A DNA stretch of 45,499 nucleotides from contig JAWUXM010000007.1 of assembly GCA_034111325.1 (NCBI GenBank), positions 1 through 45,499 on the forward strand, in the 5' to 3' direction. Positions 8,804 to 17,410 of this stretch are shown piece by piece. A model generated the notes under the pieces. That model was not told the DNA's origin, ran no database searches, and worked only from the letters and a program-made list of their open reading frames with translations. How positions within the stretch are numbered: position 1 is the stretch's first letter; each line of letters opens with the position of its first letter. A program made the translations under genes and the position numbers. Source of the stretch: JAWUXM01 sp034111325 (lineage in GTDB: Bacteria > Pseudomonadota > Alphaproteobacteria > Rickettsiales > JABIRX01).

Positions 8804-9820
8804 ATGTTTCTCATAATTGTTGCCCTTTCAGTTTTTCTGACAAGTATATTAGGCACAAAATACCTAATTAACTTTCTTATAAAGCACCAAATCATTGCGC
8901 AAAAAAACGAGCGCACGAATCATGAAACACCAACACCAGTTGGCGCTGGTATGGTTATGATCCCGATAATTTTAGTAGGTTGGTATATTATCGCGCAACA
9001 GCAGGAATTTAACCTTCCTTACTTCACTACTATCCTTTGCCTTGCAACTATCCTTCTTATCATTTCTTTTTTTGATGATATAAGGCACATCTCACCAATC
9101 ATTCGCATCATCACACAAATTGCCATTATCATCCCTGCAATTATCATCACTAACCCTGAAGGCATGGTCTTTCGAGGTTACCTACCACCATTATTAGATC
9201 AAATCATTTCTGGTTTTCTCTGGTTATGGTTTGTTAACTTATATAATTTTATGGATGGGATAGACGGCATCACCGCAACTGAAACAATATTCATTACCGT
9301 CGGCATCATTATCTTAGCCATTGCCTCAAAGTCACTTACTTTACTACCAATTCCAGATTATATATTATATCTTAGCATTATCATATTAGTTACAACCTTA
9401 GGCTTCTTACCTTGGAATTGGCACCCAGCTAAAATCTTCCTTGGCGATTCTGGGGCTGTACCTCTTGGTTTTTTAATTGGCTTTTTACTGCTCAAACTTG
9501 CAATTTCTGGCTATTTGGCTGCAGCATTAATCTTACCTGCTTATTATGTGGCCGACTCTAGTTTGACGATTACTAAACGATTGTTACGCTTAGAAAAGAT
9601 TTGGCTGCCACATTCAAAACATTTCTTCCAGAAATCCGTCCGTAAAGGACGAAACCATAGCGAGACCGTAAACCTAATTCGCAATACCAATATTATATTA
9701 ATCATCATCGCCCTTACCACTGCTAAGGGTGAACTATATAATTGGCTCGGCCTTTCTTTAGCTGCTATTACCGTTGCAATTTTACTTTATGTTTTAGCGA
9801 AGGGAAAACAAGCCACTTAA
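8804..9820 (+). CDS. Undecaprenyl-phosphate sugar-1-phosphate transferase (WbpL/WecA-like)
   Basis: This is a polytopic membrane enzyme of the MraY/WecA/WbpL superfamily (glycosyltransferase family 4), predicted to transfer a sugar-1-phosphate from a UDP-sugar to undecaprenyl phosphate and so start a surface glycan. The 338-residue protein has about ten hydrophobic helices and the family motifs FFDDIRH, NLYNFMDGIDGI (catalytic Asp pair region) and PAKIFLGDSGAVPLGF. The block HSKHFFQKSVRKGRNH resembles WbpL-type enzymes more than MraY. The donor sugar cannot be read from sequence. With kdsA in the same window it supports an LPS or O-glycan pathway. Confidence 0.87.
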   Translation: MFLIIVALSVFLTSILGTKYLINFLIKHQIIAQKNERTNHETPTPVGAGMVMIPIILVGWYIIAQQQEFNLPYFTTILCLATILLIISFFDDIRHISPIIRIITQIAIIIPAIIITNPEGMVFRGYLPPLLDQIISGFLWLWFVNLYNFMDGIDGITATETIFITVGIIILAIASKSLTLLPIPDYILYLSIIILVTTLGFLPWNWHPAKIFLGDSGAVPLGFLIGFLLLKLAISGYLAAALILPAYYVADSSLTITKRLLRLEKIWLPHSKHFFQKSVRKGRNHSETVNLIRNTNIILIIIALTTAKGELYNWLGLSLAAITVAILLYVLAKGKQAT

Positions 9821-9829
9821 CAAAAACCC

Positions 9830-9905
9830 CGTTGAGTGTCAATCTGAGGATTTTTGGCGTTATTCTTTGGGACTGTCCTGCTTGAACGAGCTTTTACCCT
9901 ATGGC
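9830..9905. repeat. Possible remnant of a type-1 repeat
   Basis: Between the convergent transferase and pyrB genes, GTCCTGCTTGAACGAGC (about 9876-9892) matches the left arm of the type-1 repeat, but the right arm and edges are missing. It is probably a decayed copy. There is no other clear signal in this 92-base gap. Confidence 0.35.
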
Positions 9906-9912
9906 TAAAAAT

Positions 9913-10824
9913 CTAAGAGGGTTTCAAGAAGGAAAGAATAGCTTGGCGGACGATGATGCCATAAGAAACCTGTTGCCAAACCATGCAGCGCTTAGAGTCA
10001 TCAGCTAAATTTGTTTCTATCTCAACACCACGATTCATCGGACCTGGGTGCAGAATGATTGCATCTGGTTTAGCTATGGCAAGCTTCTCTCTATCTAGCC
10101 CATAAAATTTATAATATTCCGCCATTGATGGTACAAGAGCATTTGCCATTCTTTCATTTTGTAGGCGCAGCATGATTATTACATCAACATCTTTTAACCC
10201 TTTACTCATATCGCTGTATATTCCAACGCTCTTATCAAGGTAATGTTTAGGCAACAAAGTTGGCGGCGCTATAAGTCGTATATTAGCGCCTAATCTTTTA
10301 AGCAATTCAATATCTGAACGTGCTACGCGGCTATTTAATATGTCACCACAAATTGCAATATTTAGACCTTTAATTTTGCCTTTCTTCTGTAAAATTGTAA
10401 ATGCATCAAGCAATGCTTGAGTTGGGTGTGAATGCGCACCATCACCAGAATTTATTATCGGCACATTGCTATGCCTTGCTAAGCTCTGCACCGAGCCTGC
10501 CAAACTATGGCGAATTGTAATAAAAGATGGCTGCATAGCACATAAGGTTAGCACCGTATCAATTTCGCTTTCGCCTTTTTTAAGTGAAGAAGTGGATACA
10601 TCAATATTTATGACATTAGCACCAAGGTTATATGCGGCCACTTCAAAAGATGAGCGCGTCCTTGTGGAGTTCTCAAAGAATAGATTAATTAATGTTCTGC
10701 CCTTTAAGTCTTGACTATGTGATTGTTTTTTTGGAGATTTAAGGTATATCTTAGCAATAGAGAAAATCTTTTTTATATCAGAATCAGAGAGACTTTTAAT
10801 ATCTAAAAGATGTCTAATCGTCAT
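9913..10824 (-). CDS. pyrB: Aspartate carbamoyltransferase catalytic subunit
   Basis: PyrB condenses carbamoyl phosphate and aspartate to carbamoyl aspartate, the committed step of pyrimidine synthesis. The 303-residue protein has the carbamoyl-phosphate motif STRTRSS (53-59), the HPTQALLDAFT motif, and the C-terminal HPGPMNRGVEI block typical of bacterial ATCases. Its start overlaps the end of the upstream PilT-like gene by 11 bases, so it is probably translated from the same mRNA. With pyrD (12901-13971) it shows that de novo UMP synthesis is at least partly retained, unlike in genus Rickettsia. Confidence 0.96.
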   Translation of the reverse strand: MTIRHLLDIKSLSDSDIKKIFSIAKIYLKSPKKQSHSQDLKGRTLINLFFENSTRTRSSFEVAAYNLGANVINIDVSTSSLKKGESEIDTVLTLCAMQPSFITIRHSLAGSVQSLARHSNVPIINSGDGAHSHPTQALLDAFTILQKKGKIKGLNIAICGDILNSRVARSDIELLKRLGANIRLIAPPTLLPKHYLDKSVGIYSDMSKGLKDVDVIIMLRLQNERMANALVPSMAEYYKFYGLDREKLAIAKPDAIILHPGPMNRGVEIETNLADDSKRCMVWQQVSYGIIVRQAILSFLKPS

Positions 10825-11896
10825 TCATATTACCTATATTATTATCACCATCAGATATACGTGATGATAATGCTTTTAAAACGTTCCTGTCTATTACACC
10901 CCTTTGCACTAATCTGGAAGCACTTTCTTCCATAGTGACCATTCCTGCCTTACCACCAACCTGCATCATTGAGTAGATTTGTGGGATTTGACCTTCACGA
11001 ATTAAGTTTCGTATTGCAGGTGTACTAATTAATATTTCATGTATTGGCACTCGAGTTGTACGATCTTTACTAAGGACTAATCTTTGTGAAATTACAGCTT
11101 GCAGAGATGTAGAAAGCATCGAACGCACTAAATCCTTATCCTGCGGTGGAAACCCGTCAATAATTCGACTAATTGTCTCATAAGAAGAGTTGGTATGTAA
11201 TGTTGAAAGGACTAAATGCCCTGTTTCTGCGGCAGTAAGTGCTAAACGCATAGTATCAATATCACGCATTTCACCGACTAGAATCACGTCAGGATCTTCT
11301 CTAAGCGCACTACGCAGTGCATTATGGAAAGATTTTGTACTAGTGCCTAATTCACGGTGATCAACAATAGATTGATCAGATTTATGGATATATTCGACAG
11401 GATCTTCAATCGTCAATATGTGCTTGTTAGAATATTTATTTATATGGTCAACCATTGCTGCTAAAGTGGTGGTTTTACCAGAGCCCGTCGGGCCAACAAC
11501 CAAAACCAAACCATGTTCCAAAGATGCAAGGTCAGTTAAAATATCAGGTGCACTAATTTGACTCAAAGTAGGAATATCCATTGCGACTTTTCTGAAGACA
11601 ACAGCTGACCCTAAAGTGGTATGAAAAGCATTTACACGAAAACGTGCTTTATGATCAAAGTCATAGCCATAATCTATCTCTAACTCTTCATCATAGGTGA
11701 TTCTTTGTGCATCAGTTAATGTCGAATAGATAAGTTGCAATATGGTTTTAGAATCAAGCGTGAACTTACCAATTGGCACAAGCTTACCATTAATTCGCAT
11801 AGTCGGAGCAACATTCGGAGAAAGCAATAAATCTGATACTCCTTCCTTTTCCGTACATTTAAGTAGCTTATGTAACGTCTCCTTATAATCAGCCAT
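10814..11896 (-). CDS. PilT-like type IV pilus retraction ATPase
   Basis: A 360-residue ATPase of the PilT/VirB11/GspE superfamily. It has Walker A GPTGSGKT (135-142), the Asp-box/Walker B segment DPDVILVGEMRD (201-212), the His-box region TGHLVLSTLHT and the PilT-specific motif AIRNLIRE (294-301). In type IV pili PilT powers pilus retraction. No other recognisable pilus genes are present here. It sits between a secreted TPR protein (one base upstream) and pyrB (11-base overlap). It may serve a pilus encoded elsewhere or a different envelope machine. Confidence 0.88.
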   Translation of the reverse strand: MADYKETLHKLLKCTEKEGVSDLLLSPNVAPTMRINGKLVPIGKFTLDSKTILQLIYSTLTDAQRITYDEELEIDYGYDFDHKARFRVNAFHTTLGSAVVFRKVAMDIPTLSQISAPDILTDLASLEHGLVLVVGPTGSGKTTTLAAMVDHINKYSNKHILTIEDPVEYIHKSDQSIVDHRELGTSTKSFHNALRSALREDPDVILVGEMRDIDTMRLALTAAETGHLVLSTLHTNSSYETISRIIDGFPPQDKDLVRSMLSTSLQAVISQRLVLSKDRTTRVPIHEILISTPAIRNLIREGQIPQIYSMMQVGGKAGMVTMEESASRLVQRGVIDRNVLKALSSRISDGDNNIGNMNDD

Positions 11897-11897
11897 G

Positions 11898-12824
11898 TTA
11901 ACTTTCTAAAAATTGAATGCGCCTTTCTATCTCCCCGGTTGGAACTAAAAGATGTCCCATAGCAGCTTTATTTTTCACTACTTCTCGGTATATTGCTAAA
12001 GCTTCAGATTTATCACCTATCTTATCTTTGATAACAGCCAAATTATAACGATACATTATACTCCGCGGCGAAAGCTTAATAGCTTCATTGATATACTCCA
12101 AAGCACGTGCGTATTCACCAATATCCGTGTAGAGAAAGGCAATTTGTGCGTATATTGGGCTATATGATGGCTTTAACTTACGTAGCTTCTCAAGCTCTAC
12201 CAACGCTTCATTCGGCGAATCCTCCCCGACTAATGCAAGGAAGTTATTAATCGCCATTTCATTGTTAGGGTCGATTAATAATAAATCTGCATATTTTTCT
12301 TTAGCGCTCTCTTTTTGATTAAGGTTATAGTATGTTGAGGCAATACCAAATAAAGCCTCTTTGTTTTTTTTGTCACGCTTGAGAACTTGCTTATATAATG
12401 AGGCTGCCGCTTCATAATTACCTATTTGATAGGCCTGAAAAGCGTCTTTAATGCGTTTTTTATTAGTGACGGCTATTTCACTAGGTGTTTTTATTTTGAG
12501 ATCTAGACCAGTGACACTTGTAATTTCGTCATAATTATCATCAGCATTTTTATTTTTTGCAGAACTTACTCTAACAAATTTGGTTGAGGTGTCCTTTTTT
12601 TTCTTTGCCTTGATTGTTTTATAAACTTTATTAATTGTGTCTTTTTCAGCCTGAGGAATGGCAATTTTGCGCTTATCTAAGATGTTGTCATAACTATCGG
12701 CAGGTTTTTGAATTTGCACAACGTCGATGGGTAATTCAGTAGCTATAGCTGGACTAGGTTGAAAAAATGAGACTAGGATAATGAGACCGAAAAACCTAAC
12801 TATTTGGCTATAAAATCCGTGCAT
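11898..12824 (-). CDS. Exported TPR-repeat protein
   Basis: This 308-residue protein has an N-terminal signal or anchor (about 1-28, ending near PAIA), a lysine-rich linker, then about four to five tetratricopeptide repeats from about residue 135 to 300 (for example the units containing GNYEAAASLYKQVLKRD and GEYARALEYINEAIKLS). TPR arrays mediate protein-protein contacts. Its stop is one base from the start of the PilT-like ATPase, so the two are probably co-expressed. A pilotin or assembly role for a pilus-like machine is an inference from this neighbour only. Confidence 0.8.
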   Translation of the reverse strand: MHGFYSQIVRFFGLIILVSFFQPSPAIATELPIDVVQIQKPADSYDNILDKRKIAIPQAEKDTINKVYKTIKAKKKKDTSTKFVRVSSAKNKNADDNYDEITSVTGLDLKIKTPSEIAVTNKKRIKDAFQAYQIGNYEAAASLYKQVLKRDKKNKEALFGIASTYYNLNQKESAKEKYADLLLIDPNNEMAINNFLALVGEDSPNEALVELEKLRKLKPSYSPIYAQIAFLYTDIGEYARALEYINEAIKLSPRSIMYRYNLAVIKDKIGDKSEALAIYREVVKNKAAMGHLLVPTGEIERRIQFLES

Positions 12825-12900
12825 TTTTATAAACTCACTTTATCGTAATTATTTAAACCTACATTAAAAGCTGAGCATTAATAAATCAACCAAATAAATC

Positions 12901-13971
12901 ATGATCTACAACCATATAAAGAAGCTATTATTCATCCTTCCTGCAGAAACCGCGCATAGTATTGCGACATTTATTTTACGCTGCAATTTACTTCCTAATA
13001 AAAAATGTTTCGCGCCACAAATTCTTGAACAAAAAATTCACGGACTAACCTTCCCTAACCCCATCGGGCTTTCTGCTGGGTTTGACAAAAATGCTGAAAT
13101 GCTACCTGCCTTAAGCAAACAAGGCTTTGGTTTTATCGAAGCTGGAACCGTCACCATCAAGCCTCAGATAGGCAACCCCAAACCGCGGATTTTTCGCCTA
13201 GAGGAAGATGAAGCAATTATCAACCGCCTAGGTTTTAATGGCAAAGGTGCAAAACATTTCAAGCATAATTTAAAAAAATCACGCAAACAATATATACAAG
13301 CTATAATCGGCAGCAATATCGGCAAAAACAAAGATAGCCTTGACGCGGAGAGTGATTATATAAAGCTACTCACCAACCTCTACACATTAAGCGACTATAT
13401 CACCATCAACATCTCCTCACCAAACACTTCTGGCCTGCGTGATTTACAAAAGAAGGAAGCGTTTCTTAATATGGTCAAAGCCATAAAAACACGGCAAAAA
13501 GAACTCTATAAAACCACTAATAAATTTGTCCCAATTTTCTTTAAAATTGCACCCGATATCACTGTAGAAGAAGCTGAAGACATCGCCAAAATTGCCTTAG
13601 ATGAGAAAGTTGATGGCCTAATAATCAGCAACACAACCATCGCCCGCAATAAAGACCTCAAAAGCCAACATGCCCTTGAGAGCGGCGGTTTAAGCGGCAA
13701 ACCATTATTGGCAAATTCGACAAAATTATTGGCACAAATCTACAAACTTACTCAAGGAAAAATACCCCTTATCGGAGTTGGTGGCGTGTCAAATGCTGAA
13801 GATGCCTATAAGAAAATCCGCAATGGCGCCTCCCTCGTGCAAATCTACAGCGCTTTAATTTATCATGGAATGGGTTTACCCAGTAAAATTAATCACGACC
13901 TAATCGAACTCCTCCGCAAGGATGGGTTTACATCTATTCGTGATGCAATCGGCATCGACGTAAAAAATTAA
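12901..13971 (+). CDS. pyrD: Dihydroorotate dehydrogenase (quinone), class 2
   Basis: PyrD oxidises dihydroorotate to orotate with FMN and passes the electrons to ubiquinone at the inner membrane. The 356-residue protein has the N-terminal amphipathic region of class 2 enzymes (about 1-40), GLSAGFDKNAE, INRLGFNGKG, the INISSPNTSGLRDLQ active-site stretch and the phosphate-binding IGVGGV near the C terminus. It is divergent from the TPR gene. Its stop codon TAA is the first part of the motif TTAATCTTTTTGC, the proximal edge of the type-3 repeat that follows. Confidence 0.97.
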   Translation: MIYNHIKKLLFILPAETAHSIATFILRCNLLPNKKCFAPQILEQKIHGLTFPNPIGLSAGFDKNAEMLPALSKQGFGFIEAGTVTIKPQIGNPKPRIFRLEEDEAIINRLGFNGKGAKHFKHNLKKSRKQYIQAIIGSNIGKNKDSLDAESDYIKLLTNLYTLSDYITINISSPNTSGLRDLQKKEAFLNMVKAIKTRQKELYKTTNKFVPIFFKIAPDITVEEAEDIAKIALDEKVDGLIISNTTIARNKDLKSQHALESGGLSGKPLLANSTKLLAQIYKLTQGKIPLIGVGGVSNAEDAYKKIRNGASLVQIYSALIYHGMGLPSKINHDLIELLRKDGFTSIRDAIGIDVKN

Positions 13972-13973
13972 TC

Positions 13974-14130
13974 TTTTTGCATATAGGAAATCGCATTCTC
14001 CGCGTCATTGACTGAACCTGCAAGGTTCTAAGGCAATCCACAGCCACAAACAATAAACTCCCCCTTTGCCCCTAGATTGCCTTAGAATCCCTACGCAATT
14101 CAGGGAGTGACGCGGCAAGAAAGGGAATAA
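13974..14130 (+). repeat. Type-3 palindromic repeat after pyrD
   Basis: The element begins directly at the pyrD stop with TCTTTTTGCATATAGG and forms a long stem: CGTCATTGACTGAA pairs imperfectly with the region ending GGGAGTGACGCG, and TTCTAAGGCAATC pairs with GATTGCCTTAGAA. A minihairpin CCTGCAAGG is carried in the left arm. The middle contains GCCACAAACAAT. The same architecture lies after the penicillin-binding protein gene (40396-40560), and a divergent copy lies at 14880-15090. The arms are less perfect here than at 40 kb. Confidence 0.8.
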
Positions 14131-14138
14131 CAAATATT

Positions 14139-14215
14139 TTTGTCCGGTAGTGTGATGTAGTATACACGTCGCTCATTCACAGTTGGACATTTACTAAAAA
14201 TATCTCCAAAAATTT
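14139..14215 (+). repeat. Degenerate type-2-like repeat, inverted
   Basis: On the minus strand this reads AGTAAATGTCC, GAATGAGCGACGTGTATAC and then a weak closing arm, so it is a decayed type-2-like element facing opposite to the yggT-side copies, that is, toward the plus-strand gene pyrD. Pairing of the inner stem is imperfect. Confidence 0.5.
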
Positions 14216-14293
14216 TTAATTTTTACTCCAAACAAATAACCCCTTATTTTTGAAAAAAGTCACAAGCACAATTTGGAGGTTTTTGGGAGTATG

Positions 14294-14395
14294 TTTGTGA
14301 TGATTTTTAGTAAATGTCCTGCTTGAACTAGTGAAGGCATACTTCATACCTGACTCGAGAGAAAGCAGGTTATTTGCTAAAAAGGGCGCAAACAG
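14294..14395 (-). repeat. Type-1 palindromic repeat (distal half of yggT pair)
   Basis: Edge TTTGTGATGATTTTTAG, arm AGTAAATGTCCTGCTT, inner stem GGCAT (14336-14340) / ATACC (14346-14350) with loop ACTTC and one mismatch, return arm AAGCAGGTTATTTGCT, edge AAAAAGGGCGCAAA. It is followed by the same linker (AAATCTAATAAATTTTGC) and type-2 unit as beside guaA. Confidence 0.85.
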
Positions 14396-14441
14396 ACCAA
14401 AAAAAAAGCCAGATTTTCAAATCTAATAAATTTTGCTTTTA

Positions 14442-14537
14442 TTTTTGACGCATGTCCTGCGCGAGTGAGCAACGTGTACAACTTCGTACACGAGTCGAAA
14501 TGAGTGCAGGTTATGTGTCAAAAAGAATGCAAAAGAA
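14442..14537 (-). repeat. Type-2 palindromic repeat next to the yggT stop
   Basis: Arms GACGCATGTCCTGC and GCAGGTTATGTGTC; inner stem GTGTAC (14474-14479) / GTACAC (14486-14491) with a 6-base loop; signature ACGAGTCGAAATGAG; proximal edge GCAAAAGAATTA a few bases from the yggT stop. It forms the second composite type-1 plus type-2 unit in the window. Confidence 0.85.
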
Positions 14538-14544
14538 TTATATT

Positions 14545-14835
14545 TTAGTAGGCGTAGAAGTAAGTGTATAAAGCACCCTTAGTAAAACCCACCAACAAGA
14601 AAAGTGCAATCACTGAAAGATCCACACCGCCCATTACAGGGATGTAATTTCTAATTTTCTGCAAGACTGGCTCGATAAGGCGATTAAGAAAATGGCTAAT
14701 TTGCGTAACAACAGGGCTATGGCGATTAACTATATTAAACATCAACAAATAATACAGAATGATATAAATTATCAGTGCTAAATTATAAAGTGACAGCACA
14801 GCTGCAATAAGATCAATAAAAGGATTAAGATTCAT
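14545..14835 (-). CDS. YggT family membrane protein
   Basis: A 96-residue protein with two hydrophobic segments (about 4-33 and 70-95) separated by the conserved YggT-type stretch NRHSPVVTQISHFLNRLIEPVLQKIRN (about 37-63), where P-V and L-I-E-P are family hallmarks. YggT proteins are small inner-membrane proteins linked in some bacteria to osmotic response or cell division; the exact role is unsettled. The gene stands alone, with repeats on both sides. Confidence 0.85.
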   Translation of the reverse strand: MNLNPFIDLIAAVLSLYNLALIIYIILYYLLMFNIVNRHSPVVTQISHFLNRLIEPVLQKIRNYIPVMGGVDLSVIALFLLVGFTKGALYTYFYAY

Positions 14836-15159
14836 TTTAGTTTTTTGTTAAAGGTTAATAAAATTACTACTAACGAAATCGCTCTTACTTGTCACTCCTT
14901 GACAATACAGCGAAGCTGTTTTGGATAGTTAGGCAGAGCCTAATCTGCCCGAAGGGTAAAGAAACACCCTAGTGGTTTCTGCATCAATTCTGAAATTACA
15001 GGGAAGCCCATAAGAAACAATCAATCATCTCTTTCTTTTGCTCCTGGATCGCCCTAGTGTTCTTTCAGAATTCAGGCGATGACGCAACCTTTAAAATACC
15101 ACCTACATAAAATAAATAATTCCCCAAGGTAAGAAAATTAAAAATATTTCTAAATTTTT
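14836..15159. repeat. Gene-free stretch with a divergent type-3 repeat and a run of small hairpins
   Basis: No gene is visible. From about 14880 to 15090 there is a divergent type-3 element: its right part GCTCCTGGATCGCCCTAG, TTCAGGCGATGACGC and the middle AAACAATCAATCATC match the copies at 13974 and 40396. The left part instead carries consecutive small hairpins: ACAGC/GCTGT, TTAGGC/GCCTAA, CCC/GGG and GAAACAC/GTGGTTTC. The final 70 bases before the carboxypeptidase stop are A/T-rich and featureless. Confidence 0.6.
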
Positions 15160-16641
15160 TTAATTTTCTAAGTAGCGCTTCTTCAAATGTGCAATGTAAT
15201 ATTTAGCGTCTAGCTTTTCACCCGTAGCTTTCTTAACTAAATCATTAGTGTGATAAAGTGAGCCATATTGATGAATGTTTTTACTCAACCATTTGCCAAT
15301 TTCAGCAAATTCACCCTCTTCAACCATATCATCAAAATCATCAACATCCTTAATGATTGTAGCTTTTAGCTGGGCTGCGATCATCGCTCCTAAGCTATAG
15401 GTTGGGAAATAGCCAAATGAACCATCTGTCCAGTGGATATCCTGCATGCACCCATCCTTATCATCTTTGACCTCCACGCCTAAAAAGTAATCCATCATAT
15501 CCGCCCAAACTTCTGGCAACTCTTCAACTTCCATATCACCATTGATCAAATCTTTCTCAATCTTATAGCGCATAATTATATGCATAGGGTAAGTAACCTC
15601 ATCAGCATCAACCCGAATTAAACTAGGGCGCACTTTGGTAATATATTTATATAGATCATCAGCTCTATATTTTGTGTCAAAAGCCTTGTTAATTTCTGGT
15701 GTGATAAATTCCGCAAATTCTTCTGAACGAGCAATTTGCATCTCATAAAACAATGATTGGCTCTCATGCACGCTCATACCCATTGCCTCGCCAACTGGCT
15801 GGTCTTCATACTCCTCTGGCAAATTTGCTTCATATAAGGCATGTCCAGTTTCATGCACTAAACCCATCATACCTTGGGTGAAATCCTTTTCATCATAACG
15901 GCTAGTAATCCGCACATCGCCTTTATAACCTCCACAGAATGGATGATGGCTTTCATCAACTCTTCCCGCATTTAGATCAAAACCTAGTTTTTCAATAAGA
16001 AGATTGCCTAAAACTTTTTGTTTTTCGATTGGAAATTCACCAGAAATTTCCCGCGTTCTTTCTCTTGATTGCTTACTTACCACTTGCTTAATGAACTCTG
16101 GCAAGAATTCTTCCAGCTGCGCAAAAACCTTATCAATATCCGCTGACTTTCTGCCTGGGTCATATTGATCTAACAATGCATCATAGGCTGAACAGTCGAA
16201 ACTCTCAGCTTTGAGGTTGGCAATTTCACGGGTGAGATCAACAATGATTTTCAGATGTGGCAACAGCGCTTTAAAATCATTTGCTTTGCGCGCATCTCGC
16301 CAAACATGCTCACATTTACTTCCCGCTTCACTAAATTTTTTCATGAGTGAATTAGGAATAGCAATATTATGTTTATAAAGACGCTCTATTTCCCTAACAT
16401 TGGCTTTTTGCCAATCATCTAAAGATGCAATATCCACCTCTTTTAACAATTTACCGACACGTTCAGAAGTTAAAATTTCATGGGCTTTTTCACTTAAATA
16501 AGAAAGTTGTTTTATACGTGCATCAATACCTTGTTTTGGCATGTTCACCGCCGAATCCCAACCTAAAACTGCTTTACTGCGGCAAATAACATTATATTCA
16601 GAAAAGATCTTTGTTAGTTCTTGATAGGTAGATTCTGTCAT
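15160..16641 (-). CDS. Metallocarboxypeptidase, M32 (Taq) family
   Basis: A zinc carboxypeptidase that removes C-terminal residues from peptides, probably in the cytoplasm because no signal peptide is visible. The 493-residue length is standard for M32. The HEXXH zinc motif is seen in GLVHETGHALYE (about 255-266), with the downstream helix GEAMGMSVHESQSLFYE supplying the third ligand, and the IRVDADEVTYPMHIIMRY block typical of the family. It lies 16 bases after SURF1 on the same strand and is probably the last gene of tldD-SURF1-peptidase. Confidence 0.93.
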   Translation of the reverse strand: MTESTYQELTKIFSEYNVICRSKAVLGWDSAVNMPKQGIDARIKQLSYLSEKAHEILTSERVGKLLKEVDIASLDDWQKANVREIERLYKHNIAIPNSLMKKFSEAGSKCEHVWRDARKANDFKALLPHLKIIVDLTREIANLKAESFDCSAYDALLDQYDPGRKSADIDKVFAQLEEFLPEFIKQVVSKQSRERTREISGEFPIEKQKVLGNLLIEKLGFDLNAGRVDESHHPFCGGYKGDVRITSRYDEKDFTQGMMGLVHETGHALYEANLPEEYEDQPVGEAMGMSVHESQSLFYEMQIARSEEFAEFITPEINKAFDTKYRADDLYKYITKVRPSLIRVDADEVTYPMHIIMRYKIEKDLINGDMEVEELPEVWADMMDYFLGVEVKDDKDGCMQDIHWTDGSFGYFPTYSLGAMIAAQLKATIIKDVDDFDDMVEEGEFAEIGKWLSKNIHQYGSLYHTNDLVKKATGEKLDAKYYIAHLKKRYLEN

Positions 16642-16657
16642 TTTGCTTTTTTGCTTT

Positions 16658-17410
16658 TTATTTTTTCACTTCATTATTATTTATTAGCTCAGGTTTTTTC
16701 CTGTAGATAACTACTAAACCAATAATAATCACTATAGCTAATCCGTACCAAATAAATGCATATTGCAAATGATTATTTAAGAAATTCACCTTCGTATTTC
16801 CTACTGGCTTAATCACACGTCCTTCACCATTGTCAATTTCATCAATATAATAATTGCCAAAATCTATCCCTTCAACGCTAGAGATTTTATTAACATCTAG
16901 CCAAAACCAAAAGTTTTTCTTAGGGTCGTTTTTTGGCACAAAAGGACGCTTATTTTCTTGCCCTTCACGAATCATCCCCGTGACAATTTTCTCTCCCTTT
17001 AATAAAGATGATGGGCGAGATTCCCTATCTTTTAGCTTAGCGGGAACCCAGCCACGATTTACCAAGACCCATTGCCCATCATGTAAAATCATCGGCGTGA
17101 TGATAAAGTAACCATATTCTTTACTATCGCTAGCATCGCTATATTGGGGATGGTAACGCGGCCCAAGATGGATTTCTTTATTATAATTAAACGTTCCTCG
17201 CAAACGGATTATTCGATAGGTATTATTAGGCGCAAATTTATAAAAACTAGAGGGCACATCTACAACTCCCATGCTAACTTTTGAATCGAAATCACGGATT
17301 AAATCTGCCTTCCAAAAATAACGCTTAACCTGCCAACTGCCTAAAGCAACTAACGTGATAATCATCGCTATCATAAATATAGAAAATAGAATATTTTTTA
17401 TTTCTTTCAT
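16658..17410 (-). CDS. SURF1 family cytochrome oxidase assembly protein
   Basis: SURF1 proteins help insert heme a into subunit I of aa3-type oxidases. The 250-residue protein has the typical topology: N-terminal helix (about 7-25) followed by LGSWQVKR, a periplasmic domain with LGPRYHP and VLVNRGWVP, and a C-terminal helix (about 215-236) preceded by NNHLQYAFIWYGLA. The start overlaps the tldD stop by four bases. The coxB-coxA-ctaB operon it serves lies just beyond tldD on the opposite strand. Confidence 0.94.
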   Translation of the reverse strand: MKEIKNILFSIFMIAMIITLVALGSWQVKRYFWKADLIRDFDSKVSMGVVDVPSSFYKFAPNNTYRIIRLRGTFNYNKEIHLGPRYHPQYSDASDSKEYGYFIITPMILHDGQWVLVNRGWVPAKLKDRESRPSSLLKGEKIVTGMIREGQENKRPFVPKNDPKKNFWFWLDVNKISSVEGIDFGNYYIDEIDNGEGRVIKPVGNTKVNFLNNHLQYAFIWYGLAIVIIIGLVVIYRKKPELINNNEVKK

